A stretch of DNA of 43,710 nucleotides from contig JAPPOG010000040.1 in NCBI GenBank assembly GCA_028818225.1, positions 1 through 43,710 of the forward strand. Reading direction: 5' to 3'. Position 1 is the first letter of the stretch; each line of letters starts with the position of its first letter. Shown piece after piece: positions 1-6,808 of the stretch. The notes beneath the pieces were generated by a model. The model made no database searches and was not told where the DNA came from. It saw only the letters and a program-made list of their open reading frames with translations. This stretch comes from Gammaproteobacteria bacterium. Lineage in GTDB: Bacteria; Pseudomonadota; Gammaproteobacteria; Pseudomonadales; Pseudohongiellaceae. Both the position numbers and the translations under genes were made by a program.

Positions 1-59
1 GGGACTTAAAATCCCTCGGTAGAAATACCGTGCCGGTTCGATTCCGGCCCCGGGCACCA
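1..59 (+). tRNA. tRNA-Leu (UAA anticodon), 3' part
   Basis: The window opens inside this tRNA. The anticodon loop reads CTTAAAA, giving anticodon UAA. It is followed by a long variable arm (CTCGGTAGAAATACCG), as expected of a class II tRNA, then a T arm with GGTTCGATTCC and an encoded CCA end at 57-59. The acceptor 5' strand and D arm lie outside the window, so the gene is partial only because of the window edge. Confidence 0.93.
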
Positions 60-434
60 TGCAATTAACACTTCATCACTGGCAATTCCTTATCACAGGC
101 CAGGTTTTGTTGTGTTTCCTAACACTTATTCAATGGGTTAAAATATTTCTTTTTAACCGATTAAACCTAAGGGAAAAAATAAAAACGGAAATTTAAGCGG
201 CTGGCATTGTTTTTGACTCCAGCTACCAACCTGCCGCAATCTTGCGTTGCCAGAGCCAATTCTGACTACAGAGATATGGCTCTACACGCCAGATTAGTGT
301 CGAACCATTTGGCCTGTCCCAGGTGCCGGGAACGGGCAGAGAAATCTACCGCGGCTTGTAACTTTTTATTTTCCATACCGTCTAATGAGGAAGCACATAT
401 CGTGTTCTCATTCGATTCCAAGCAGGGGTAAAAA
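60..434. other. intergenic region, no convincing gene
   Basis: 375 bases between the tRNA-Leu and the first protein gene. A 74-codon open frame exists here (207-431), but it has no recognisable domain or clear ribosome binding site, and I do not accept it as a gene. A weak hairpin (CTGGC at 79-83 with GCCAG at 99-103, followed by GTTTTGTTGTGTTT) could end the tRNA transcript, but the stem is only five pairs. I see no clear promoter. Confidence 0.5.
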
Positions 435-1058
435 ATGAATACAACAAAATTCATTGTCTTCATACTTACAGCATTGTTCAGCTCAGCGCTTTTCGCTGAT
501 ACCTTTAAACGTATTTCTCATGTGGTTGACGCTGCAGATCTGGAAAAACTGCACCTCGATATAAGTGTGGGTGAGCTGGATATCGAAACCTATGATGGGG
601 AAGAAATCCAGCTAGAGGTAGATATTGAATCACAGCGGAGCTGGTTTTCTTTTCGTCGAAGGGATGTGGAGGACATTGAGCTGGAGATTGACGGTTCCAG
701 ATCCCATGTTTATCTCGGTATCACCGAACAGGATATCGAGACACACTGGCGAATCGTCCTGCCTGCAAAGCTCGAGTTAGAGGTAGATATGGGTGTGGGA
801 GATGTTCAGATTGCGGATTTCACCAATAGCCTGAACATGGAACTCGGCGTCGGTTCTGTACAGGTCGTTGTACTGGCCGATGATTACGATGTCATCCATG
901 CCAATTCAGGTGTTGGCGATTCACGAATTAGCGGATTTGAGGGTGGCGTCGATAATGAAAGAAACTTTATCAGCGCGGATTCTTATTACTATGGAGGGGG
1001 CGAAAAAATAATGGAAATTGAACTAGGCGTTGGCGATGTGGAAATTCGAAGACGCTAA
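435..1058 (+). CDS. secreted beta-repeat protein (DUF4097-like putative adhesin fold)
   Basis: 207 residues. The N-terminus is a signal peptide (hydrophobic FIVFILTALFSSALFA, likely cut after FA-D), so the protein is exported. The mature part repeats a short beta motif of the form [VL]-x-[VL]-G-V-G-[DSE]-[VL]-x-[IV] five times (SVGELDI, GVGDVQI, GVGSVQV, GVGDSRI, GVGDVEI), which is the look of DUF4097/DUF2807 'putative adhesin' beta-helix proteins. No catalytic motif is visible. Known members of this group are mostly of unknown role. A G-rich stretch (AGGGGT) ahead of the ATG can serve as ribosome binding site. It stands alone; the next gene is on the opposite strand and convergent. Confidence 0.75.
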   Translation: MNTTKFIVFILTALFSSALFADTFKRISHVVDAADLEKLHLDISVGELDIETYDGEEIQLEVDIESQRSWFSFRRRDVEDIELEIDGSRSHVYLGITEQDIETHWRIVLPAKLELEVDMGVGDVQIADFTNSLNMELGVGSVQVVVLADDYDVIHANSGVGDSRISGFEGGVDNERNFISADSYYYGGGEKIMEIELGVGDVEIRRR

Positions 1059-1068
1059 GTCTGGCCTC

Positions 1069-1521
1069 TTACTTTGCCAGCACACTTTTATAACATTCGA
1101 CCCATTGATCGACGGTTCGCTTGGCCGCGAGCTGTCCGATCAGGTTTAAAGGTAGCTGATCTACCTTTTTAAATCTAACGCAGCTTTTTCCCATGTCTAA
1201 TTTAGTCGAGACATGTTTAGGATACTCTTTTACAAACCAGTTCATTAGCGCTTTATCTGCATACATACCGAAATGGTACAGGACGATGCAGTTTTTTTGT
1301 GAAGCGATACTCAGAAATGGGAGAGGTGTCCCCGGTGTGCAGTGATAGCCATCGGGAAATGTTGATAGCGGCACTACGTAACTCGGCATTCCCTGCATTA
1401 CTTCCTCAAAACCCTTCGGTAAATTATCAATGATAACCTGGCGTAATGAGCGCATCGGCTCGCGTCTGCCTTGCGGTAGCCCGGCCAAATATTTCTCTAC
1501 CGAGTTTTTATCTTTTGCCAT
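1069..1521 (-). CDS. DUF1801 (YdhG-like) domain protein
   Basis: 150 residues from the ATG at 1521 (MAKDKNSVEKYLAGLPQ). A TTG six codons upstream is a less likely start. The sequence has the DUF1801/YdhG pattern: an N-terminal helix with 'RREPMRSLRQVI', then 'FEEVMQGMPSYVVP', a strand with 'PLPFLSIASQKNCIVLYHFGMY' and the late 'DMGKSCVRFKKVDQLPLNLI'. In Bacillus a member (YdhG) has been described as an iron chaperone; that role is not shown for this branch. Its start lies only about 20 bases after a strong terminator hairpin that ends the upstream gene, so it is either leaderless with its own promoter inside that hairpin or expressed by read-through. No clear ribosome binding site is visible. 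Confidence 0.75.
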   Translation of the reverse strand: MAKDKNSVEKYLAGLPQGRREPMRSLRQVIIDNLPKGFEEVMQGMPSYVVPLSTFPDGYHCTPGTPLPFLSIASQKNCIVLYHFGMYADKALMNWFVKEYPKHVSTKLDMGKSCVRFKKVDQLPLNLIGQLAAKRTVDQWVECYKSVLAK

Positions 1522-1541
1522 GTCGGGTATTTCGCGCAAAC

Positions 1542-1576
1542 AAAAAAGCGAGACACTAAAGTAAGTGCCTCGCTTT
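1542..1576 (-). terminator. rho-independent terminator
   Basis: Inverted repeat with 13-base arms (1545-1557 and 1564-1576, one mismatch; core AAAGCGAG / CTCGCTTT) and a six-base loop. On the minus strand it is followed by a run of T (AAAAAA at 1542-1547 on the plus strand). It lies just after the stop codon of the HD-domain gene at 1591 and should end its transcript. Confidence 0.85.
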
Positions 1577-1590
1577 AAATATCCGGTTCT

Positions 1591-2376
1591 TTACAGGAAG
1601 TTGTTTGGCCAGATCATGCTACGCCACATATGAGCTACCGGCGAGCCATCAAATCCAAGACCTTCTTTAGGCTGTTTGAAATGTCTTCCTATAATGTCGG
1701 TGAAATCGTCGACATCTACCACTACACCTTCCTCAAATGAATACAGGTCGTTCAGGGTAATCAGTCGGGATGTCATGTACCAGCGATGCTTCTTGGCTTC
1801 TTCCCAGGCTTGAACAATATACGGCTCGGGCTTGTAATCAGCTCCAAAAAATCGAATATACGCTTCCGGATACTCATAGCCCACAGATTCATCAGGGAAG
1901 AAACGGAGGGCCTGGTGCTTTTCGATGGCCCAGGCGATCTCTTCATCTACATAGGGAGCGATCATTTGTGCGCACCAATAGCCATGATCGGTGCGAATAA
2001 AGTTCCCTACGCAAATGTCATGGAGCAGGCAAGCTAGAATGACTTTTTCATCCATCCCGTTAATCTTGGCGAGTCTTGCACTTTGCAAGACATGATTTGC
2101 TGGAGCAAAACGCAGCTTGAAGAAATCGATCAGCGTGGGCGCTTCAGGCATTTCTGGCAGCCGCGGGTCATCATGCTGATACCAGGGACGAGTGTCGCCC
2201 GCTACGGGCTCTGGTGTGGGATCAATACTGCAAAACCAGGGAGTAGCAATTCGCTTGTCCAATTCAACGCTCATAGCGTCTTCCAGCGCGTCTGCCTTGT
2301 CAGAAAGGGTTGCAGCACCGGCAATAGAAGCAACGGTAGCTGCACTCATGTTGCTTAGAAAAGATCGGCGATCCAT
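1591..2376 (-). CDS. Tat-exported HD-domain protein, PhnZ/MIOX-like metal-site pattern
   Basis: 261 residues. The N-terminus MDRRSFLSN followed by an alanine-rich hydrophobic stretch is a twin-arginine (Tat) signal, so the protein is probably folded with its cofactor in the cytoplasm and then exported. The mature part shows an HD-domain series: H95 (ANHVLQSAR), H119-D120 (CLLHDICVG), H131 (RTDHGYW), H154 (IEKHQALRFF) and D210 (TLNDLYSF). The extra histidines in 'DHG' and 'EKHxALRFF' are the arrangement seen in the mixed-valent di-iron HD oxygenases (PhnZ, myo-inositol oxygenase), rather than in plain HD phosphohydrolases; that is inference. A strong AAGGAGG lies 8 bases before the ATG, and a terminator follows the stop. 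Substrate unknown. Confidence 0.7.
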   Translation of the reverse strand: MDRRSFLSNMSAATVASIAGAATLSDKADALEDAMSVELDKRIATPWFCSIDPTPEPVAGDTRPWYQHDDPRLPEMPEAPTLIDFFKLRFAPANHVLQSARLAKINGMDEKVILACLLHDICVGNFIRTDHGYWCAQMIAPYVDEEIAWAIEKHQALRFFPDESVGYEYPEAYIRFFGADYKPEPYIVQAWEEAKKHRWYMTSRLITLNDLYSFEEGVVVDVDDFTDIIGRHFKQPKEGLGFDGSPVAHMWRSMIWPNNFL

Positions 2377-2417
2377 ATCTCAAACCTCCTTGGGGAATGA
2401 AGACTGGCGATAAAATA

Positions 2418-2477
2418 CTGTTAACAGACATAGATTTACCATAATTCCTGATGTCAGACCATCGCTTTAACAGTTAA
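2418..2477. promoter_or_regulatory. paired palindromes in the divergent intergenic region
   Basis: The region between the divergent HD-domain gene and the antiporter holds two perfect short palindromes sharing the core TTAACAG: CTGTTAACAG at 2418-2427 and TTAACAGTTAA at 2467-2477. The shared cores are 46 bases apart. They could be operators for a repressor shared by the two genes. No clear -35/-10 pair was found here. Confidence 0.35.
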
Positions 2478-2588
2478 TTCCGATGGATGAGTGATTACAG
2501 AAGGGCAGGCGATTCTCTATACTCCGTTATTGCTACTTTAATTGTCGACTGGCATCAGCAATGCCTGAGCAAGGAATGTCCAGACCGT

Positions 2589-4004
2589 ATGTATGAACCG
2601 AATTTATTATCTGTAGGACCGCCCTTACTGGCTATTATTCTGGCTATAGCGACGCGTCAGGTCATTATCTCTCTTTCTATTGGCATCTGGATTGGTTTCT
2701 GCATCCTGGAATCCGTTAACCCTTTTACTGGGCTGGCATTGGCCATCGAAGGGGTGATTAGCGTTTTTAGCGATGCTGGGGATACCAGGGTCCTTATTTT
2801 TACCCTCGTAATCGGTGGATTGATCGCCACCATAGAAAAAGCCGGCGGTGTGCGTGGGTTTATCCACTTACTGGAATCGAAAAACTGGGTTGATAGGCCG
2901 AGTAAAGCAAAGTGGCTTGCCTATCTTACCGGCGTGGTGGTGTTTATTGAATCTAATATAACGCTGCTTGTGGCAGGTTCTATTTCCCGTCCCTTGTTCG
3001 ATCGCTATAAAGTGGCCCGCGAAAAACTCGCCTATATCATCGATTCAACTTCGGCTCCAATTTGCATCATGATCCCATTAAATGCATGGGGAGCACTTAT
3101 CATTAGCCTCACTGCCTCAGCAGACATTGAAAATCCCCTGCAAGTATTTATTACTGCAATCCCTTTTAATCTCTATCCCATAATTGTTGTCTTGTTTTCA
3201 GCCTTTGTAATTTGGCGCAATATAAATATCGGTCCGATGAAAGCGGCCCAGGCGCGAACAGAGCAGGGGCAATTACTTTGGCCTAACGCCACTCCTATGG
3301 TAGACCCTTCAATTCTTTCACCACAGGATTCAGACAATGCGCAAGATAAAGCACGCTTCATGATCGTGCCCATCATGGCAATGGTATTAGCCATGCCGGT
3401 TTGTTTATATATTACCGGAAATGGTGTAATCAGCGATGGATCTGGTTCAACCTCCGTGCTCTGGTCGGTGCTCATTGCCTTGCTGGTGGCATGGGTATTG
3501 GTTTTATGGAACCGGCGTGGCACTGTCGATGAACTCATGCACACTTTTTTAAAAGGCGCAGGAGGCTTATTACCAGTAGCTATGATCTTATTATTTGCCC
3601 TGGCTCTGGGAGATGTTGCTAATGCTCTCGGTACTGGTATTTATGTTGCGGGTTTGGCTGAGGACACCATTCCTCCAACTTTCTTATTACCACTATTGTT
3701 TTTGACCAGCAGCATAGTTGCCTTCTCAATCGGTTCCAGCTGGGGAACATTTGCCATCATGATACCTCTGGCCATACAGATCTCGCTTGCCCTGGATTTC
3801 AATCCAGCCCTGTTCCTCGCAGCAGTTTTGTCTGGCTCCGTATTTGGGGATCATGCCTCTCCAATAAGTGACACAACTGTGGTGGCATCCATGGCTTCGG
3901 CGACAGATCATATTGATCATGTCCGCACTCAATTGCCTTATGCGCTGATTGCCGCTGGTATGGCTACGGTAGGATTCTTACTTGTGGGTATGTTTGCTTT
4001 ATAA
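2589..4004 (+). CDS. NhaC-family Na+/H+ antiporter
   Basis: About 471 residues from the ATG at 2589 (MYEPNLLSVGPPLLAIILAIATRQV), which matches the usual NhaC beginning. An in-frame ATG at 2487 would add 34 residues that look unlike the family and has no ribosome binding site; an AAGGA at 2571-2575 serves the later start. The protein is an integral inner-membrane protein with some 11-12 hydrophobic segments. Family motifs include the TRQVIISLSIGIWIG stretch, 'FIESNITLLVAGSISRPLFDRY', 'DSTSAPICIMIPLNAWGA' and the late 'SGSVFGDHASPISDTTVVASMAS'. NhaC proteins exchange sodium for protons, or organic acids together with these ions. The substrate of this one cannot be told from sequence. Confidence 0.9.
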   Translation: MYEPNLLSVGPPLLAIILAIATRQVIISLSIGIWIGFCILESVNPFTGLALAIEGVISVFSDAGDTRVLIFTLVIGGLIATIEKAGGVRGFIHLLESKNWVDRPSKAKWLAYLTGVVVFIESNITLLVAGSISRPLFDRYKVAREKLAYIIDSTSAPICIMIPLNAWGALIISLTASADIENPLQVFITAIPFNLYPIIVVLFSAFVIWRNINIGPMKAAQARTEQGQLLWPNATPMVDPSILSPQDSDNAQDKARFMIVPIMAMVLAMPVCLYITGNGVISDGSGSTSVLWSVLIALLVAWVLVLWNRRGTVDELMHTFLKGAGGLLPVAMILLFALALGDVANALGTGIYVAGLAEDTIPPTFLLPLLFLTSSIVAFSIGSSWGTFAIMIPLAIQISLALDFNPALFLAAVLSGSVFGDHASPISDTTVVASMASATDHIDHVRTQLPYALIAAGMATVGFLLVGMFAL

Positions 4005-4090
4005 GCGCCTACACTCATTCTGCAAACAGTGACCCGATAAGTCCTGTAATCGATAATACAGAGCTAATTATTTCTGGCTAAACTTTGCTA

Positions 4091-4126
4091 AAAAAAATCC
4101 CTCTGCAAACCAAGGGATTTAATTTT
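4091..4126. terminator. bidirectional terminator between convergent genes
   Basis: Stem of eight pairs (AAATCCCT at 4095-4102 with AGGGATTT at 4113-4120), ten-base loop, an A run on the left (4091-4097) and AATTTTG on the right. It lies between the convergent antiporter and MerR-cyclase genes, so it can work in both directions. Confidence 0.75.
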
Positions 4127-4155
4127 GTCTATCGAGCAGATAGCGTGGGTCTTAT

Positions 4156-5670
4156 TTAATCCTGAAGTTTTCCGATAGCCCTCACTTCTGCAATCGGAAG
4201 CGTTGCGATATCACAAAATTCTGCGGCTGTCCTTTGATCTTCGCCAAGTAAACTTCCAAGGCTTGCATAGGTATCGGCAACAAATACGGACGCTCCCTTA
4301 AAAGACTTACGAGTTATACCAAAGTTGATATGTTTGCGTTTGTCAGCAGGAATCTGGCTTAACATGTTTTTGCATGCCCATACTGAACCGGTTCGGGCAA
4401 AGTCACTGATCCGCGAGGCATAGTTTATGGTTTCACCCAGTACCTTGAACTCAACATGGCCTCCGGCATGGTAGCTACCAAACCATTCCTGGCCTGCATT
4501 CAGGCCTATATTTAAATAAATATCGGAAAACCAGCCTTTCTTCGCCTGCCATTTTTGTGTGATTCCCTTCATCATCTTTTGTAATTCTAGCGAACACTGA
4601 ATGGCGTTAAGCTTGTAATCACAGTCTGGCTGAGGGAAAAAGTAGTAAACCAACCCATCACTGGCATGCTTGCCATGGGTACCGTAATACTTACTGAAAA
4701 TAGGTTCGCTTTCCTGCCATATATTGTTGATTAATTCAAAATACTCTTCCGCAGGTAGCTCAGAATAAATTCGGGTAGCGTTTTCTAAGCTGGCCACCAA
4801 AACAGTAACGTTGGTTAAACAGTGTTTGCCTTTTTCTAGTAGTGCATTGATAACATGGTCGCGTTTAGTTAAAAAATTGAGCAGGAAATCATCAGCCATT
4901 TCGATAGGGCTATAGGTAAATAAAATTCCTTCGTGATAAAAGCAGACGCAGAGATCGCAGGCTGAAGGATCTCCGTTTTTTCCTGGCAGTATTACGGAAT
5001 AGTGAACCACAGAAGCCTTTCCAACAGGTTCCACATCTTCGTACAAGTCTTTGAGCAGGCTCAATTGCCGGGCATCAAGCGCAGAATAAATCTTGAACAG
5101 TGTTTGCTGAGTAAGGCACTTTTTACCTGCTGCCACATGAGGTTTGAGAATTTCCTGCAAGCTATCTTCATTACGTGCAAACGGGGTACTCAACAGAACC
5201 TCTAACAGATTTCTGGATTCCAGATCGCCAGAGCGATCTATAGCGTTGGAAAAAAATGATTTCGAGGCTTTATCGTTCCACCAGATCAACTCAAAATTGT
5301 TATTCACCAGGTAAGCCGGACCCGGAAAATTCTCGTTTGAGGCGTCGAGGGATAGGTCGATGAGCAATCCCTGCCCAGCAGCCGTAGCTACTTTCTTTGG
5401 CTTTGCAGTGAAACTTGTGGCAGCCATGCCTGGGACCGCGCTAAGCTCATTTGCGATCTGAGCCATCGACATTCCTGCTTTCTTCAGCTCCTTAACCCTG
5501 TTTATACAGTCTACCGAGTTATCATCGAAATAACCCAAACGAGTGACTCTACCAGGCTCATTAACAGGCTGTTTTATGACTGGGTTAGGCAGTATTCCCA
5601 GGGCCACATAATTATTCAAAGTAGCTCTAGAAATTCCTGTAATTTTAATAAGTTGTTTGCTGCTTAGCAT
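4156..5670 (-). CDS. MerR-type regulator fused to a PAS-like region and a degenerate class III nucleotidyl cyclase domain
   Basis: 504 residues. Residues 1-75 form a MerR winged helix-turn-helix (LSSKQLIKITGISRATLNNY, then RLGYFDDNSVDCINRVKELKKAGMS). Residues 118-142 (AYLVNNNFELIWWNDKASKSFF) look like a PAS sensor start. Residues 286-425 match the class III adenylate/guanylate cyclase fold: K334 and D338 (GKHASDGL) match a substrate lysine and the second metal aspartate, and N416/R420 (TINYASR) match the transition-state residues. The first metal aspartate of the family (FxD) is replaced by serine at 294 (VLVASLENAT), so catalysis is doubtful and the domain may act as a nucleotide sensor. The promoter region carries direct repeats that suggest autoregulation. 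I recognise the domains but no named gene. Confidence 0.85.
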   Translation of the reverse strand: MLSSKQLIKITGISRATLNNYVALGILPNPVIKQPVNEPGRVTRLGYFDDNSVDCINRVKELKKAGMSMAQIANELSAVPGMAATSFTAKPKKVATAAGQGLLIDLSLDASNENFPGPAYLVNNNFELIWWNDKASKSFFSNAIDRSGDLESRNLLEVLLSTPFARNEDSLQEILKPHVAAGKKCLTQQTLFKIYSALDARQLSLLKDLYEDVEPVGKASVVHYSVILPGKNGDPSACDLCVCFYHEGILFTYSPIEMADDFLLNFLTKRDHVINALLEKGKHCLTNVTVLVASLENATRIYSELPAEEYFELINNIWQESEPIFSKYYGTHGKHASDGLVYYFFPQPDCDYKLNAIQCSLELQKMMKGITQKWQAKKGWFSDIYLNIGLNAGQEWFGSYHAGGHVEFKVLGETINYASRISDFARTGSVWACKNMLSQIPADKRKHINFGITRKSFKGASVFVADTYASLGSLLGEDQRTAAEFCDIATLPIAEVRAIGKLQD

Positions 5671-5704
5671 CGTATCACGGGGCCAAATTCTGATGTGGTT
5701 ACGG

Positions 5705-5734
5705 AGTATAATTAGACAGGGAAAAATATGTCAA
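5705..5734 (-). promoter_or_regulatory. sigma70-type promoter of the MerR-cyclase gene
   Basis: On the minus strand a consensus -35 TTGACA (plus-strand 5729-5734) and a -10 TATACT (5705-5710) are separated by 18 bases, placing the transcript start near 5698, about 28 bases ahead of the ATG at 5670. One of the two 14-base repeats overlaps the -10; the other sits just upstream of the -35. Confidence 0.6.
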
Positions 5735-5750
5735 CTGTATAATTAAACAG
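5706..5750. promoter_or_regulatory. direct-repeat operator pair, likely MerR-type sites
   Basis: GTATAATTAGACAG at 5706-5719 and GTATAATTAAACAG at 5737-5750 match at 13 of 14 bases, with a 31-base period (about three helical turns). The second copy extends to a near-perfect palindrome, CTGTATAATTAAACAG (5735-5750). The repeats flank the minus-strand promoter and overlap the possible plus-strand one, so they probably bind the adjacent MerR protein. Confidence 0.5.
5713..5743 (+). promoter_or_regulatory. possible divergent promoter with 19-base spacer (toward glpE)
   Basis: TAGACA (5713-5718) and a perfect -10 TATAAT (5738-5743) are separated by 19 bases. A 19-base spacer is the hallmark of promoters activated by MerR-family regulators, which untwist the DNA. 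It would drive glpE with a leader of about 130 bases. The -35 is imperfect, so this is tentative. Confidence 0.35.
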
Positions 5751-5760
5751 TATAAGTACC

Positions 5761-5813
5761 CAAAAGAAGCCCCCTAAGCAAACCACCGGGAGGGGTTCAG
5801 GCATGGGCTTTTG
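5761..5813 (+). other. structured leader hairpin upstream of glpE
   Basis: The segment can fold with an outer stem AAGCCC (5767-5772) to GGGCTT (5805-5810), or alternatively an inner stem CCCCT (5771-5775) to AGGGG (5791-5795). The two share bases, so they exclude each other. The outer right arm is followed by TTG rather than a long T run, so it is not a clear terminator. I do not recognise it as a known riboswitch class. Confidence 0.3.
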
Positions 5814-5881
5814 TCGGGGCAGTTTGCAGGCGAATCTGCTATTTTTAGGCACATCGTGAAACCAGCAGAAGGTGATGGAGA

Positions 5882-6199
5882 GTGAACTTTAAGCGGATAG
5901 ACGCAGCAGCGGCACGTGAATTAATCGTCACCAATACCAATGTCGAGCCAGCAAAAAGAATCCAGATCGCGGATATTCGCGATGATCAATCCTTTGCGGC
6001 AGGGCACATAGAAAACGCAGTGCACCTGCATAATGCCAATTTGCAGGAGTTCATCGCCAATGGTGAATTCGGCGCACCATTGTTAGTTTATTGCTACCAC
6101 GGGCATATGAGTATGAGTGCCGCCGCTTACCTGGCTGAGCAGGGGTTTGCTGACACCTATAGTCTGGACGGTGGGTATGAGGCCTGGGAAGCCGGATAA
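5882..6199 (+). CDS. glpE: thiosulfate sulfurtransferase GlpE (single-domain rhodanese)
   Basis: 105 residues from a GTG start preceded by GGTGATGGAG. It lines up with E. coli GlpE along its whole length: 'IQIADIRDDQSFAAGHIENAVHLHN', the active-site loop CYHGHMSMSAAAYL with the persulfide-carrying cysteine, and the end 'YSLDGGYEAWEAG'. Rhodaneses of this type transfer the sulfane sulfur of thiosulfate to cyanide, thioredoxin or other thiols in the cytoplasm. Here it is not next to glpD/glpG but is transcribed away from a MerR-cyclase gene, with which it shares a repeat-rich promoter region. Confidence 0.9.
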   Translation: MNFKRIDAAAARELIVTNTNVEPAKRIQIADIRDDQSFAAGHIENAVHLHNANLQEFIANGEFGAPLLVYCYHGHMSMSAAAYLAEQGFADTYSLDGGYEAWEAG

Positions 6200-6228
6200 T
6201 AACCATCTAATTATCAGACTGTTGCGGC

Positions 6229-6651
6229 TTACTCCTGTTCTGCTTTATCCAGAACACGCTTGACTGTCATCACAGTCACCATGTAGATCATGTTGAGCAT
6301 AGCCCAGGCAAATATTTCGAGTGCCCACAAGCGCTGGGCATCAGGATTTTCGAATCTATCTACTACTATTACCGCAATCCACAAGCCAAGGATTGTTAAC
6401 GGGACAATGGCAGCTATGCGCCAACCACCGCGCCATTGTCGCATTGCCGCCATCGGTAAGGCTGCACTCGCCGCAGTCACTATGATAACCAGGAGGGCAA
6501 TAACCAGATTCCAGAAAACAGCAGCTGATTGCGTCACTTGCTGAGTAGCAAGCTCGTTTTCCGCTCCGTAAGCAAGACTGGTCACCACTAAGTGGCACAG
6601 CAGGCCAATACTGAGGTGTAAGGAGAATTTGCTATTCATATGATCGATCAT
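6229..6651 (-). CDS. small membrane protein of unknown function
   Basis: Up to 140 residues from the ATG at 6651; an ATG at 6639 (MNSKFSLHLSIG) is an equally possible start, and neither has a clear ribosome binding site. The N-terminus looks like a cleavable signal sequence (LHLSIGLLCHLVVTSLAYGAE). Three hydrophobic segments follow, at roughly residues 44-70, 79-98 and 112-130, with a short charged tail (KRVLDKAEQE). I do not recognise a family. It converges with glpE, with no clear terminator between them. Confidence 0.6.
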   Translation of the reverse strand: MIDHMNSKFSLHLSIGLLCHLVVTSLAYGAENELATQQVTQSAAVFWNLVIALLVIIVTAASAALPMAAMRQWRGGWRIAAIVPLTILGLWIAVIVVDRFENPDAQRLWALEIFAWAMLNMIYMVTVMTVKRVLDKAEQE

Positions 6652-6808
6652 AATTGCTTTTTTTGATGGAAAACGAATTAAAGCAAAGGTGGGGAGGCAA
6701 CAAAAGTATTCCTGCTTTTAGTGGTTGTCAGCATTTGAAACAGCCTGAACTAGCTATTTCAGAGTACAATCAGGAAAAATAAGTTTTGTTTCTATCAGGA
6801 GTATCCCA

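Noticed and set aside
207..431. 74-codon open frame ahead of the secreted beta-repeat gene
   Set aside because: No recognisable domain, no clear ribosome binding site and odd composition (Cys/Arg rich); likely chance.
2487..2588. 34-codon N-terminal extension of the NhaC antiporter
   Set aside because: Unlike family starts and without a ribosome binding site; the ATG at 2589 gives the expected N-terminus.
5761..5813. Known riboswitch (mini-ykkC, SAM or SAH type) upstream of glpE
   Set aside because: Hairpins are present, but none of the conserved loop sequences I know from those classes was found.
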